From contig NZ_CAMYIV010000011.1 of the NCBI RefSeq assembly GCF_947258575.1, positions 248,001-312,000 of the forward strand: 64,000 nucleotides of DNA, given 5' to 3'. Made by a program: the position numbers and the translations under genes. Under the pieces are notes generated by a model that did not search any database, was not told the origin of the DNA, and saw nothing but the letters and a program-made list of their open reading frames with translations. Within the stretch, counting starts at the first letter, position 1; every line of letters begins with the position of its first letter. This document shows positions 36,745-46,665 of this stretch, in pieces. This stretch comes from an uncultured Alcanivorax sp. (GTDB lineage: Bacteria; Pseudomonadota; Gammaproteobacteria; Pseudomonadales; Alcanivoracaceae).

Positions 36745-38244
36745 ATGGCCGACGAGCAACAGACACAGACTGATCCCCAGGAAACGTCTCAGGACGAAAA
36801 CCGCCTGATCGCCGAGCGCCGCGCCAAACTGGCCGACCTGCGTGAGGCGGGCAACGCCTTCCCCAATCACTTCCGTCGCGATTTCCTGGCCGCTGACCTG
36901 CAGGCGCAGTATGGCGAGTTCAGCAAGGAAGAGCTGGCTGAGAAGAACATTCAGGTCGCTGTTGCCGGCCGTATGATGCTCGATCGCAAGGCTTTCAAGG
37001 TGCTGCAGGACATGTCCGGGCGCATTCAGGTTTATGCCTCCAAGGACGTGCAGAAAGACACCAAACACTGGGATCTGGGCGATATCGTTGGTGTGAAAGG
37101 CATCCTGTGCAAATCGGGCAAGGGTGACCTGTACGTGATGATGGATGAATACCTGCTGCTCACCAAGGCACTGCGTCCGCTGCCGGAAAAGCACAAGGGC
37201 CTCACCGATACCGAAGCTCGCTACCGTCAGCGCTACGTGGATCTGATCGTTAACGAAGAGACCCGCAAGGCCTTCCAGATCCGCTCGAAGATGGTGGCGG
37301 GTATCCGCAACTTCCTGGTAGAGAAAGACTTCGTGGAAGCGGAAACCCCCATGCTGCAGGTGATTCCTGGTGGTGCCACCGCACGGCCCTTCATTACCCA
37401 CCACAACAGCCTGGACATGGACATGTACCTGCGCATCGCGCCGGAACTGTACCTCAAGCGTCTGGTGGTAGGCGGTTTCGAGAAGGTGTTCGAGATCAAC
37501 CGCAACTTCCGCAACGAAGGACTTTCCACCCGTCATAATCCGGAATTCACCATGCTGGAGTTCTACCAGGCATTCGGTGATTACCACGATCTGATGAACC
37601 TGACCGAGGAAATGCTGCGCAAGCTGGCCCAGGACGTGCTGGGTACCACGGAGGTGAGTTATCAGGGTGATGTGTACGATTTTGGTAAACCCTTTACCCG
37701 GATAACGGTTTTCGATTCGATTTTGCATTTTAATCCGGATATCGACCCGGCGAAGCTGGCGGATCTGGACGGGGCCCGCGCCATCGCCGAGTCACTGGGG
37801 ATTGCGCTGAAGGACGGTTACGGCCTGGGTAAGGTGCAGATCGAGATCTTCGAGAAGACGGTGGAGCACCGCCTGAAAGATCCGACCTTCATCACCGAGT
37901 ACCCCACGGAAGTGTCGCCGCTGGCCCGTCGTATGGACGATAATCCGTTTGTGACCGAGCGCTTCGAGTTCTTCGTGGGTGGCCGCGAAATCGCCAACGG
38001 CTTCTCGGAGCTGAACGATGCGGAAGATCAGGCTGAACGTTTCCGTCAGCAGGTAGCGGAAAAGGATGCCGGCGATGATGAAGCCATGTTCTACGACGAG
38101 GACTATGTGATCGCGTTGGAACATGGTCTGCCGCCGACAGCCGGTGAGGGCATTGGCATCGATCGGCTGGTAATGTTGTTTACGGATTCACCGTCCATTC
38201 GGGACGTGATCCTGTTCCCGCACATGCGCCCCCAGGGGCGCTGA
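36745..38244 (+). CDS. lysS: Lysyl-tRNA synthetase, class II
   Basis: Protein of 499 residues. The N-terminal OB-fold anticodon-binding domain ([19 protein letters not shown]) is followed by the class II core: motif 2 [21 protein letters not shown] and motif 3 [21 protein letters not shown]. The lysine-specific [23 protein letters not shown] is present. It is an essential enzyme that charges tRNA-Lys. It starts 96 nt downstream of prfB and probably shares its transcript. The first 20 residues ([12 protein letters not shown]) form a polar leader. Confidence 0.97.
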   Translation: MADEQQTQTDPQETSQDENRLIAERRAKLADLREAGNAFPNHFRRDFLAADLQAQYGEFSKEELAEKNIQVAVAGRMMLDRKAFKVLQDMSGRIQVYASKDVQKDTKHWDLGDIVGVKGILCKSGKGDLYVMMDEYLLLTKALRPLPEKHKGLTDTEARYRQRYVDLIVNEETRKAFQIRSKMVAGIRNFLVEKDFVEAETPMLQVIPGGATARPFITHHNSLDMDMYLRIAPELYLKRLVVGGFEKVFEINRNFRNEGLSTRHNPEFTMLEFYQAFGDYHDLMNLTEEMLRKLAQDVLGTTEVSYQGDVYDFGKPFTRITVFDSILHFNPDIDPAKLADLDGARAIAESLGIALKDGYGLGKVQIEIFEKTVEHRLKDPTFITEYPTEVSPLARRMDDNPFVTERFEFFVGGREIANGFSELNDAEDQAERFRQQVAEKDAGDDEAMFYDEDYVIALEHGLPPTAGEGIGIDRLVMLFTDSPSIRDVILFPHMRPQGR

Positions 38245-38354
38245 GGCTGAATTGGGGCACGGTTTGTGCCCCGGCTTGCGGTTAAGAAAGTGGGAGAGCG
38301 ACACAACACATCCCCTCAGGGGGGAGTACCGGGCTGAATCAACAAAGGCTGACT

Positions 38355-39029
38355 GTGTCCATGAGTAGTGCAATTCAATACCAAGGAAGAAAAGCGCGTC
38401 GCGCCGGCAGTGAACAGCGTCGCCAGGCAATTCTCGAAGCCGCGCTGAATATTATTGTCAAAGAGGGTATCCGTGCAGTACGTCACCGGGCGGTGGCCCG
38501 TGAGGCGGAGGTGCCCCTGTCGGCAACCACCTACTACTTCAAAGATATCTCCGACCTGATCGCCGATACCTTCACCCTGTTCGCCGAACGGGCGCTCAAG
38601 GATGTCATCGAGCCGTTCAAGGAACGGGCCTTTGCCCTGTTGTCGCAATTTTCCCGTGACAGTCTTGCCGATGCGCAAGAGCGCCAGCGCCTGATCGATA
38701 TGATGGGCAAAATGATGGCGGCCTTTATCGTCGACGAGCTGAATACCCGCCGTGGTCACCTGGTGGCGGAGCAGGCGTTCATGCAGGAAGCGATCATGGA
38801 TAGCCGCCTGCGTGAGTTGGCGGATCTGTACCTGCACCAGCAGCTGGAAAGCCTGATGATCGCCACGGAACTGTTCGGCAGCAGCAATCCGCGCCTGGAT
38901 GCGGAGCTGATTCTCATGGCGATGATGTCCATCGAACAGCGTCTGCTGGTACACCCGGAGAAAATCTCCGAGGAGTTCGTCGAGGTACGTATGTGTAACC
39001 TGCTGGACAAGTTGTTGCCCCGTGGCTGA
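38355..39029 (+). CDS. TetR family transcriptional regulator
   Basis: Regulator of 222-224 residues. The HTH is [17 protein letters not shown]...[22 protein letters not shown], with a recognition helix ending [11 protein letters not shown]. The C-terminal domain is all helical with no recognisable effector site. GTG 38355 and ATG 38361 are both possible starts. The end overlaps ung by 8 bases, so the two genes are coupled. Several lipid-responsive TetR regulators share this general layout, but the target is unknown. Confidence 0.9.
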   Translation: MSMSSAIQYQGRKARRAGSEQRRQAILEAALNIIVKEGIRAVRHRAVAREAEVPLSATTYYFKDISDLIADTFTLFAERALKDVIEPFKERAFALLSQFSRDSLADAQERQRLIDMMGKMMAAFIVDELNTRRGHLVAEQAFMQEAIMDSRLRELADLYLHQQLESLMIATELFGSSNPRLDAELILMAMMSIEQRLLVHPEKISEEFVEVRMCNLLDKLLPRG

Positions 39030-39714
39030 CAGCAGCGCAGAGAACGTACAACTGGAGCCTGGCTGGAAGCAGCACCTGGCCGGGGAGTTCGAACAGGACT
39101 ATATGGCCCGGCTGCGGGCTTTCCTGGCCGATGAAAAGCGGGCCGGGAAAACCGTGTTTCCGCCCGGCCCGGATATCTTCAATGCCTTCAACCTGACGCC
39201 CTTCGACAAGGTGGAGGTGGTGATCCTGGGCCAGGACCCATACCACGGTCCGGATCAGGCCCATGGCCTGTGTTTTTCCGTGCAGCGAGGCGTCAAAACC
39301 CCACCGTCGCTGGTCAATATCTACAAGGAAATACATCGGGATCTGGGTATCGAGATCCCGCCCCATGGCAATCTGACTCACTGGGCGGAGCAGGGCGTGC
39401 TGCTGCTCAATGCGGTGCTTACCGTGGAGGCCGGCCAGGCCGCCTCTCACCAGAAGCAGGGCTGGGAGCAGTTCACCGACCAGGCCATCGAGCACCTGAA
39501 CCGGGAAAGAGAGGGGCTGGTTTTCCTGCTTTGGGGCAGCCATGCCCAGAAGAAGGGGAAGCTGATCGACCGCAACAAGCACTGCGTACTCACCGCCCCG
39601 CACCCGTCGCCCTTGTCCGCCCACCGGGGCTTCCTCGGCTGCGGCCATTTCTCCAGGGCCAATCAGTATTTGTTGCAGCAGGGTAAGACGGCCATCGACT
39701 GGAAAATCAGTTAA
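39022..39714 (+). CDS. ung: Uracil-DNA glycosylase
   Basis: Family 1 UDG of 230 residues. The water-activating loop is [22 protein letters not shown], the uracil-binding strand is [12 protein letters not shown], and the leucine (minor-groove) loop is [17 protein letters not shown]. It removes uracil from DNA in base-excision repair. The GTG start lies within the end of the TetR gene. The TAA stop falls inside the arm of a nested repeat element, so the final codons are shared with it. Confidence 0.97.
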   Translation: MADSSAENVQLEPGWKQHLAGEFEQDYMARLRAFLADEKRAGKTVFPPGPDIFNAFNLTPFDKVEVVILGQDPYHGPDQAHGLCFSVQRGVKTPPSLVNIYKEIHRDLGIEIPPHGNLTHWAEQGVLLLNAVLTVEAGQAASHQKQGWEQFTDQAIEHLNREREGLVFLLWGSHAQKKGKLIDRNKHCVLTAPHPSPLSAHRGFLGCGHFSRANQYLLQQGKTAIDWKIS

Positions 39715-39861
39715 TAGTGAACAGTTAAGAGTGAATAGCTCGCGAGAGGTTCTTTTGTTTTTCAAAGCAAGAGGCCGCGCCCAGAATTTTGGCGCGGCCT
39801 CTTGGCTATCAACATCACTAGCCCGCGCGCTATTAACTGTTCACTATTAACTATTCACTGC
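39711..39861. repeat. Nested terminator-cored repeat, copy A
   Basis: Left arm GTTAATAGTGAACAG..., right arm (39829-39860) with the reverse-complement words. The core hairpin AAGAGGCCGCGCC/GGCGCGGCCTCTT lies at 39769-39781 and 39791-39803. The left arm includes the ung stop codon. Confidence 0.88.
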
Positions 39862-39875
39862 TTTATGGAGTTGTC

Positions 39876-40988
39876 GTGTCTGACTGCGTGTTGTTTTCCG
39901 AAATCGAAACCCGCTGCGGCCGTGTGATCGCCCGGGCCACCCTGAATGCCCCCAAAGCCCTCAATGCCCTGAGCCTGGAAATGATCCAGACCCTGAGCAA
40001 GCAGATGGACGAATGGGAGCAGCGTGACGATGTGGTGGCGATCTGGCTGGACGGCGCCGGGGGCAAGGCGTTCTGTGCCGGCGGTGATATCGTGCAGATG
40101 CACAAGTCCATGGTGAAGCATGCCGGGCAGGGCAGAAATCCCTTCACGGAGCAGTACTTCGCCGAGGAATACGCCCTGGATTACCGCCTCCACACCAGCC
40201 GGATCCCGGTGGTGGTGTTTGGCGATGGCATTGTCATGGGCGGTGGCATGGGGCTGCTGCAGGGCGCGGATTTCCGTCTGGTGACACCGCGTTCGCGCAT
40301 GGCCATGCCGGAAATTACCATTGGCCTGTTCCCGGATGTGGGCGGCAGCTGGTTCCTGAATCGTTTGCCGGGTCGCGCGGGGCTGTTCCTGGGCCTGACC
40401 GGTGTGCACATCAATGGCCGCGAAGCGGTGGAAATCGGCATGGCCGACCGTATGGTGGATGGCGATGCGGATAACCTGCTGGCGGCGCTGGCGGAGCAGG
40501 ACTTCGCCGATGACGTCACCGACAACCGGGCCGTGCTCTATCGTCTGTTCAAGCAACAGGCCGCGGACATGAGTGAGCTGCCTCAACCGCTGATGGATCA
40601 CCTGCCGCAGATTAATCGCCTCTGCGACGGCGAGAGCCTGCCGGTGGTGGTGGAGCAGCTGCTGACTGCCAAGGATCGCGATGCCTGGCTGGACAAGGCG
40701 CTGGGTAACCTGGAGCGCGGCTGCCCGCAAACCGCGCACCTGGTGTGGGAGCAGCTGGCCCGTTCCACCTATTTGTCCCTGGCCGATATTTTCCGCATGG
40801 AATGGTGTCTGGCGGTACAGTGCTCTCTGCACGGCGACTTCCGCGAAGGGGTACGCGCCTTGCTCATCGACAAGGACGGTAACCCCGGCTTCCGTCACCG
40901 CAGCGTCAATGATGTTCCTAGAGAATACATTGAGGGTTTCTTCGAGTGCCCGGCGCCAAAGCACCCGTTAGAGGCAATTGATAGTTGA
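39876..40988 (+). CDS. Crotonase-family acyl-CoA hydrolase (3-hydroxyisobutyryl-CoA hydrolase-like)
   Basis: Protein of 370 residues, the usual length of the HIBCH group and longer than simple enoyl-CoA hydratases. It has LNALSLEMIQTL, the oxyanion-hole region GAGGKAFCAGGDIVQM, GIVMGGGMGLLQGADFRLVT and AMPEITIGLFPDVGGSWFLNR, in which the Glu and Asp are the hydrolase catalytic pair. The probable reaction is thioester hydrolysis in valine degradation, but an enoyl-CoA hydratase activity cannot be excluded. GTG start. The stop lies inside nested repeat copy B. Confidence 0.88.
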   Translation: MSDCVLFSEIETRCGRVIARATLNAPKALNALSLEMIQTLSKQMDEWEQRDDVVAIWLDGAGGKAFCAGGDIVQMHKSMVKHAGQGRNPFTEQYFAEEYALDYRLHTSRIPVVVFGDGIVMGGGMGLLQGADFRLVTPRSRMAMPEITIGLFPDVGGSWFLNRLPGRAGLFLGLTGVHINGREAVEIGMADRMVDGDADNLLAALAEQDFADDVTDNRAVLYRLFKQQAADMSELPQPLMDHLPQINRLCDGESLPVVVEQLLTAKDRDAWLDKALGNLERGCPQTAHLVWEQLARSTYLSLADIFRMEWCLAVQCSLHGDFREGVRALLIDKDGNPGFRHRSVNDVPREYIEGFFECPAPKHPLEAIDS

Positions 40989-41135
40989 TAATAGATAATT
41001 GATAACGGCGCGAGCCGGGCTTTCATGGTTCGTAAAGCAAAGAGGCCGCGTCCGCTGTTTGGGCGCGGCTTCTTGCGTTTGTGGCCACTGCCACGACCAA
41101 GCTGCAGGCTATTCACTGCTCACTAATGACTAGAC
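40975..41135. repeat. Nested terminator-cored repeat, copy B (diverged)
   Basis: The left arm has words such as GATAGTTGATAATAG; the right arm is CTATTCACTGCTCACTAATGACTAG. The core hairpin AAGAGGCCGCGTCC/GGGCGCGGCTTCTT lies at 41040-41074. The TGA of the preceding gene lies in the left arm. Confidence 0.8.
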
Positions 41136-41247
41136 CCCTTCGCCCTCATTGCTGTGAATTTTTTATAAATGCCTTGTTTATTGTGTGGGTTTGGTAAAAA
41201 ATCAGCCCGCAAACAATATGCAATAAATCACACTTTTGGGGAAAGGG

Positions 41248-42741
41248 ATGATACAGAGTCCATGGACGGTCAGTGGGGTACTGGCGTGTCTGTTGCTGCT
41301 AGGTGGTTGTGGTGGTGACAGTAATGACAAAGCGAGTTTCCAGCCAACGCTGGATGAACGAGTGTCCGCAGTAGCACAGCAGCAGGGAATCAGTGGCGAC
41401 CCGAGTGTGGGCCGGAGCCTACCGGATATTGCGTCGCCCAAGGCGCAGCTGGGCATGCAGCTTTTCTTTAGCAAGGGCCTGGGGGGAGATCTGGACTCCG
41501 CTTGTGTTTCCTGTCACCACCCCATGCTGGGTGGCGGTGATGACCTTTCCCTGTCGATTGGCGTGGAAGCAGTTCAGCCGGACCTGCTGGGGCCAGGGCG
41601 CCTGCATTTGAGCACCGGAACGCATTTTGACGGCGGGCCGACGGTGCCACGTAATGCGCCTTCCACGTTCAATATCGTGTTCTACGATGAAGTGCTGTTT
41701 CACGACGGCCGGGTAGAAAGCCTGGACAAGACTGCCGGCCTGAATGGCGCCGGTGGGGGCATCCGCACGCCGGACAGCGCCTTTGGAGTGGCGGACCCGG
41801 ATGCCGGAGCCAACCTCTCCATAGCCCAGGCTCGTTTCCCGGTAACATCCCCGGAGGAAATGCGCGGTTTCAGTTTTGAGGCTGGCAATAATAATGCCGC
41901 GTTGCGTACCCACCTTGAGCAGCGGTTGCGTGGCAGCGATGTTGAGCTCGCGCTAGTGACCAATCAATGGCTGGATGCCTTCCGTCAGGGGTTTGAGCAA
42001 CCGGCAGCGGATGCGAATACCCTGATCACCTACGACAATGTGGCAGAGGCGCTCGCCAGCTACCAGAACTCTCAGGTGCTGATCGACTCACCCTGGAAGG
42101 CTTACCTGGAAGGGGAGCTACAGGCGATTAGCGATCAGGCCAAGCGTGGCGCCTTGTTGTTTTATAACGGCAAGGAGCAAGGCGGCGCGGGCTGTGCGGG
42201 TTGCCACAGTGGTGATTTCCTGACCGACGAGCAGTTCCATGTGGTGGGAATGCCCCAGGTGGGCCGCGGTAAGGGTGATGGTCCGGATGGCAGTGAAGAC
42301 TTTGGCCGTTTCCGGGAAACCGGTGATGCCGACGACAAGTACGCTTTCCGCACCCCGCATCTGCTTAATGTGACCGAAACCGGTCCCTGGGGGCATGCTG
42401 GTGGTTATACTTCGCTGGAAGCCGTTATACGCCATCACCTGAATCCGCAGCAGGCCATCGACAACTTTGATTTCAGCCAGCTGGACCCTGCCGTGCAGGT
42501 GAGCAATATGACAGCCAATACCCAGAAGGCGCTGGACCAGTTGGCCAGCCTGCGACTGGCAGGCAAGTCACAGCTGCCGGACACCGTGCTGAGCGATGAA
42601 CAGGTGGATCAGTTGCTGGCGTTCCTGGAGACGCTCACCGACCCTTGCCTGAAAGATCGTGACTGCATGGCGAAATGGATCCCGGACAACACCGTGGCCG
42701 ACCCGGACGGGTTGCGGCTGCAGGCCCAGTCCACACTCTAA
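41248..42741 (+). CDS. Di-haem cytochrome c peroxidase-like lipoprotein
   Basis: Protein of 497 residues with a lipoprotein signal, CLLLLGGCGGD (lipidated Cys21). Two haem c sites are visible: CVSCHHPMLGG and CAGCHSGDFLTDE, with the MauG/CcpA-type spacing; LSLSIGVEAVQPDLLGPGR and TPHLLNVTETGPWGHAGGY are conserved surroundings. Members reduce peroxide or oxidise protein or small-molecule substrates in the periplasm. A GGGAAAGGG site precedes ATG 41248. The C-terminal TDPCLKDRDCM pair may form a disulfide. Its exact activity is unknown. Confidence 0.88.
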   Translation: MIQSPWTVSGVLACLLLLGGCGGDSNDKASFQPTLDERVSAVAQQQGISGDPSVGRSLPDIASPKAQLGMQLFFSKGLGGDLDSACVSCHHPMLGGGDDLSLSIGVEAVQPDLLGPGRLHLSTGTHFDGGPTVPRNAPSTFNIVFYDEVLFHDGRVESLDKTAGLNGAGGGIRTPDSAFGVADPDAGANLSIAQARFPVTSPEEMRGFSFEAGNNNAALRTHLEQRLRGSDVELALVTNQWLDAFRQGFEQPAADANTLITYDNVAEALASYQNSQVLIDSPWKAYLEGELQAISDQAKRGALLFYNGKEQGGAGCAGCHSGDFLTDEQFHVVGMPQVGRGKGDGPDGSEDFGRFRETGDADDKYAFRTPHLLNVTETGPWGHAGGYTSLEAVIRHHLNPQQAIDNFDFSQLDPAVQVSNMTANTQKALDQLASLRLAGKSQLPDTVLSDEQVDQLLAFLETLTDPCLKDRDCMAKWIPDNTVADPDGLRLQAQSTL

Positions 42742-42814
42742 GGTTGAGTGTCGCTTGTGGCGCGATGTTGTTGTGGCGAATGCCGCCATCGCGACGCCAG
42801 TGCTCCCCTCATTG

Positions 42815-42960
42815 ATAGGGGCGTGGTTTTCGTAGGGTCCACTGCTTTACAACCCAAGAGGCCGCGCCCAGGCATTAGGCGCGGCCTCTTGCGTTTGAAG
42901 ATAACAACGATGCGGCCTCGCGCCGCTGTTAACTATTCACTATTAACTGTTAACTGAATT
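42815..42960. repeat. Nested terminator-cored repeat, copy C
   Basis: The core hairpin AAGAGGCCGCGCC/GGCGCGGCCTCTT lies at 42856-42868 and 42878-42890. The right arm GTTAACTATTCACTATTAACTG ends against the ygfZ stop codon; the left arm is reduced. It separates two convergent genes. Confidence 0.85.
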
Positions 42961-42961
42961 C

Positions 42962-43900
42962 TCACTCTTTCCACGGCAACGAATAAGGCAACGCGCCAAG
43001 CTGGCTCTCCAGCGCCTGTTCTTCCCGGAATAGCACCCCATCGGTATCCCTTCGCAGCACCACCAGAGCGGCACCGCCATGTGGGGTGCGGGCGGCGCTG
43101 ACCACCTCGCCGGCGGCTTTGCTGTTGCTGTCGCGCAGGGTTTCGCCCGGAGTCAGCTCCACATCGGCGCTGTAGTTGATTCGCTGCATACGCTGCTTGA
43201 GCTTGCCCTTGAAGTGCATGCGGGCGACGACTTCCTGGCCGGTGTAGCAGCCTTTCTTGAAGTTCACCCCGGCGGTGACGTCGTAATTGAGCACCTGGGG
43301 CAGAAACAGGTCTTGCGCACCGGGGTAGACCATGCCTTCGCCAGCATCGATGTCGGCGAGCTGCCAGCCGTTGGCGCCAGTGGTGGCCCGATCAGTAGCG
43401 AGGGTCTGCCAGACGTGTTCGGCGTTGTCCTGCTTGACGAGCAGCAAGGCATGGTCGGTGAAAGGGTAGCGCAGCCACAGGCCCTGATCGGTCTCGGCGC
43501 TGTTGCCGTGATCGGGGGCTTCGGCGGGGAGATTACCGGCCAGACCCAGCACCACGACATCGTCGTCCACAGTGAATTCCACCTTGGCGCGCAGCCGGTA
43601 TTTCATCAATGCCTTGATCACCGCGTCGCTCAGATCCGCAGGGCATAGCAACAGGTAATCGTCGCCATCCCGGGCAATACGTGCGCTGATCAGGCCGCGG
43701 CCTTTGAGAGTCAGGTGCATGCCGTTGCGGTGGCCCTGTTGATCCACTTCGCGCAGATCGCAGGACACCTGGCCCTGCAGATAATGGCCGGCTTCTTCGC
43801 CATGGGCGCGGATCACGGCCAGGTGGTCGCAATGACTGATGTAGGGAGCCTCGGCACTGTTGGCCAAGGCCTGGGCGGCAATGAAATCGGACCAGCTCAT
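42962..43900 (-). CDS. ygfZ: tRNA-modifying/Fe-S-assembly protein YgfZ
   Basis: GcvT-like protein of 312 residues with the family signature GVNFKKGCYTGQEVVARMHFKGKLKQ, including the reactive Cys in KGCYTGQE. The N-terminal part has GHYLQGQVSCDLRE, the folate-binding fold. YgfZ helps maintain a subset of iron-sulfur enzymes such as MiaB in a folate-dependent way. It is divergent from sdhE, a common arrangement in gammaproteobacteria. Confidence 0.93.
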   Translation of the reverse strand: MSWSDFIAAQALANSAEAPYISHCDHLAVIRAHGEEAGHYLQGQVSCDLREVDQQGHRNGMHLTLKGRGLISARIARDGDDYLLLCPADLSDAVIKALMKYRLRAKVEFTVDDDVVVLGLAGNLPAEAPDHGNSAETDQGLWLRYPFTDHALLLVKQDNAEHVWQTLATDRATTGANGWQLADIDAGEGMVYPGAQDLFLPQVLNYDVTAGVNFKKGCYTGQEVVARMHFKGKLKQRMQRINYSADVELTPGETLRDSNSKAAGEVVSAARTPHGGAALVVLRRDTDGVLFREEQALESQLGALPYSLPWKE

Positions 43901-44130
43901 GGGGCTCCTGTTATTGCTCGTTTGGCGTGCGATAGAGATGAAAAATCATCGGACATGGTACCTGAATCCAGGCCTGCCGCGTGGTTCCATGAGGCAGGAA
44001 TTTGCTGTCTCTGGCAATTTTTTGACGGCAAAGACCGGGGCTTGACGCTGGAGTCAGTAGGGCAGGTGTTGGATAATGGGCATACGGCGCGGAACGCGGT
44101 GCCGCAATTTCTGATCAGGATAATGCAGTA

Positions 44131-44391
44131 ATGAGTCATGATGACCTGAAACGTCAATATCGTTGGCAGTGCCGCCGCGGAGCTTCGGAGGCAGAGGTAG
44201 TGTTGTTCGCCTACCTGGACGATCACTTCGATAATGAATCGCCGGAGCATCAGGCCTGGTTCCCGAAGCTGCTCGCCTGTGAAGATGCGGACATGTTCGA
44301 GTGGTTTACCCGCCGCAGTGAGCCACAAGACCCGGCATTGCGTGAGTATGTACGGCATGTCCTTGCTCTGGTCTCCGCGAAAAAAAGTTGA
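44131..44391 (+). CDS. sdhE: FAD assembly factor SdhE
   Basis: Protein of 86 residues, the family size. It has the RRG motif in WQCRRGASEAEVV, followed by LFAYLDDHFDNES and LLACEDADMFEWFTRRSEP. SdhE promotes covalent FAD attachment to succinate dehydrogenase and fumarate reductase flavoproteins. The usual MLELD segment after RRG is changed to SEAEVV here. ygfX overlaps its 3' end, as in E. coli. Confidence 0.93.
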   Translation: MSHDDLKRQYRWQCRRGASEAEVVLFAYLDDHFDNESPEHQAWFPKLLACEDADMFEWFTRRSEPQDPALREYVRHVLALVSAKKS

Positions 44392-44752
44392 GCTGAATTC
44401 CTCTCGCTATCCCGCCCGGATTCGCTGGCTGGCGATGGCGGCGGTGGCCCCGGCGATTTTGCTGGCGCAAATGCCGTGGTGGGCGTCGGTATTGATGCTG
44501 CTGGCGTTGCCGCTGTTGGTATGGAGATGGCGGCCTGCCCAGCTCGCCCAGATGGAACTCCACGAACAACGCCTTACCCTCATCGGTCGCCACTGGCAGG
44601 AGCTGGAGAGCCCCCGCCGAGTCCTGCGCGCCGGCCCCTGGATGGCCATCCAGACCCCCAAAGGTTGGCTACACCTGTTCGACGACCAGGCCCCCCGGGA
44701 GCAATTGCAGCCGTTTTATCAGTGGCTGTGGACCAACAGGAAAAGCAGTTAA
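44357..44752 (+). CDS. ygfX: YgfX-like membrane protein
   Basis: Protein of 131 residues with two adjacent membrane helices (LAMAAVAPAILLAQMPWWASVLMLLALPLLVWRW in outline) and a short soluble tail rich in Trp (WMAIQTPKGWLHLF, FYQWLWTNRK). Location after sdhE and this topology match YgfX (CptA), whose role is debated. ATG 44357 would overlap sdhE by 35 bases; a slightly later non-ATG start is possible. The TAA stop lies in nested repeat copy D. Confidence 0.78.
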   Translation: MSLLWSPRKKVELNSSRYPARIRWLAMAAVAPAILLAQMPWWASVLMLLALPLLVWRWRPAQLAQMELHEQRLTLIGRHWQELESPRRVLRAGPWMAIQTPKGWLHLFDDQAPREQLQPFYQWLWTNRKSS

Positions 44753-44907
44753 TAGTTAACAGTGAATAGTTAACAGCGCGCGCGACAGGTTTCCGGTTCT
44801 GTTACGCAAGAGGCCGCGCCCAGAGTCTGGGCGCGGCCTCTTGCTTTGAAAATAGCAACAACGCCAACTCGCGCGCTGTTCACTATTCACTGTTAACTGT
44901 TCACTAC
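44749..44907. repeat. Nested terminator-cored repeat, copy D
   Basis: The most complete copy: left arm AGTTAATAGTTAACAGTG..., right arm CGCGCGCTGTTCACTATTC.... The core hairpin AAGAGGCCGCGCCC/GGGCGCGGCCTCTT lies at 44808-44821 and 44829-44842 with a 7-nt loop. The ygfX stop (left) and nadB stop (right) both fall inside the arms. Confidence 0.9.
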
Positions 44908-46496
44908 TGTTCCGGCGTCAGCACCGTATCCACAATCTCATCATTCACCCCCGGGAAGTCGCGCATGAAATGCAGCCCCCGGCTTTCCTTGCGTTGCATG
45001 GCGGAAAGGATGATGAGTTCGGCGATGACGACCAGGTTGCGCAGTTCCAGCAGGTCGTTGCTGATGTGGTAGTTGCTGTAGTACTCGGCAATTTCGCTTT
45101 TCAGCATGTCCACCCTGTGCTGGGCGCGCTGCAGGCGTTTTTCGGTGCGTACGATGCCCACGTAATCCCACATGAAGCGGCGGAGCTCGTCCCAGTTGTG
45201 GCTGATGACCACGTCTTCGTCGGAATCAGTGACCTGGGATTCGTCCCATTCCTTGTGCTCGCGGGGGTCGGGGACGTCGGCCAGGGTGGCGCCGATGTGT
45301 TCGGCGGAAGCCTTCCCGTAGACCAGGCATTCCAGCAGGGAATTGCTGGCCATGCGGTTGGCGCCGTGCAGGCCGGTGAAGCTGGTTTCGCCGATGGCGT
45401 AGAGGCCGGGCACATCAGTCTGGCCGTTTTCGTTGATCATCACGCCGCCGCAGGTGTAGTGGGCGGCGGGCACCACCGGCATGGGATCGCGGGTGATATC
45501 CAGGCCCAGTTGCAGGCACTTGGCGTAGACGGTGGGGAAGTGCTCGATGATGAAATCTGCCGGTTTGTGGCTGATGTCCAGATACAGGCAGTCGGCGCCA
45601 AGGCGTTTCATCTCATGGTCGATGGCGCGGGCCACCACGTCCCGGGGCGCCAGTTCGCCGCGCTCGTCAAAGCGATGCATGAAGCGCTCGCCGCTGGGCA
45701 GTAGCAGGTGGCCGCCTTCGCCGCGAATCGCCTCGGTAACCAGGAAGCTCTTGGCCTTGGGGTGGTAAAGACAGGTGGGGTGGAACTGCATGAATTCCAT
45801 GTTGGCCACCCGGCAGCCGGCCCGCCAGGCCATGGCGATGCCGTCGCCGGTGGCCACGTCCGGGTTGGAGGTATACAGGTACACCTTGGAGGCCCCGCCG
45901 GTGGCCAGCACCACGGCTCGAGCCAGGATCACATCGGTTTCGCCGGTGTCGATATTATGTACATAGGCCCCACAGCAACGCTTTTCGCCGTTGTGCTCCT
46001 GCAGGATCAGATCTACCGCTACCCGGTATTCAAAGCGGGTGACGTTGGGGCGGTTGCGCACCTGGCCGATCAGGGTGCCGGAGATAGCCTTGCCGGTGGC
46101 GTCGGCGGCGTGAATGATGCGCCGATGGCTGTGGCCGCCTTCGCGGGTCAGGTGATAGGGCAGGGAGCCTTCGTTGTTGCCGGCCAGACGGGTGAAATCT
46201 ACCCCCAGATCAATCAGCCAGCGGATCGCATCGGGGCCGTTTTCCACGGTGTAACGCACCGCATCGTCATGGCACAGGCCGCCCCCGGCCACGTGCGTAT
46301 CGGCCACATGGCTTTCCAGGGAATCCTCCTGATCCAGCACTGCGGCGACACCGCCCTGGGCATAATAGGTGCTGGCGCTGGTCAGCTCGCCTTTGGATAA
46401 CAGGGCGATCCGGCAATCATCAGGCAGGCGCAGGGCGGTGGTTAATCCCGCCGCTCCGGAACCAATGATGAGTACATCGTGTCGGAAGGTGGCCAT
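44904..46496 (-). CDS. nadB: L-aspartate oxidase
   Basis: Flavoprotein of 530 residues. The FAD dinucleotide fold is [15 protein letters not shown], with the succinate dehydrogenase/NadB substrate motif [38 protein letters not shown] and [23 protein letters not shown]. It oxidises aspartate to iminoaspartate in NAD biosynthesis. ATG 46496 is chosen over an upstream TTG because [12 protein letters not shown] fits the family. It lies back to back with algU. Confidence 0.96.
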   Translation of the reverse strand: MATFRHDVLIIGSGAAGLTTALRLPDDCRIALLSKGELTSASTYYAQGGVAAVLDQEDSLESHVADTHVAGGGLCHDDAVRYTVENGPDAIRWLIDLGVDFTRLAGNNEGSLPYHLTREGGHSHRRIIHAADATGKAISGTLIGQVRNRPNVTRFEYRVAVDLILQEHNGEKRCCGAYVHNIDTGETDVILARAVVLATGGASKVYLYTSNPDVATGDGIAMAWRAGCRVANMEFMQFHPTCLYHPKAKSFLVTEAIRGEGGHLLLPSGERFMHRFDERGELAPRDVVARAIDHEMKRLGADCLYLDISHKPADFIIEHFPTVYAKCLQLGLDITRDPMPVVPAAHYTCGGVMINENGQTDVPGLYAIGETSFTGLHGANRMASNSLLECLVYGKASAEHIGATLADVPDPREHKEWDESQVTDSDEDVVISHNWDELRRFMWDYVGIVRTEKRLQRAQHRVDMLKSEIAEYYSNYHISNDLLELRNLVVIAELIILSAMQRKESRGLHFMRDFPGVNDEIVDTVLTPEQ

Positions 46497-46665
46497 GAGC
46501 AATCCTTAGAACGCCCGAACAAATGTTCAAGCAATGTGAAAAGGGTAGGCAAAACAGCCCCATAGTATAGCCGGGACCCTCACACCTGCTACAATGGCCT
46601 GCTTTAATTGGTCGTTATGCGACCATTGCCATGTATCCGCGTTTCGCGAAAGATCCGGGGGATCG

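Noticed and set aside
35590-37728. 712-codon minus-strand frame opposite prfB and lysS
   Set aside because: Spans two essential genes on the other strand and has no recognisable domain.
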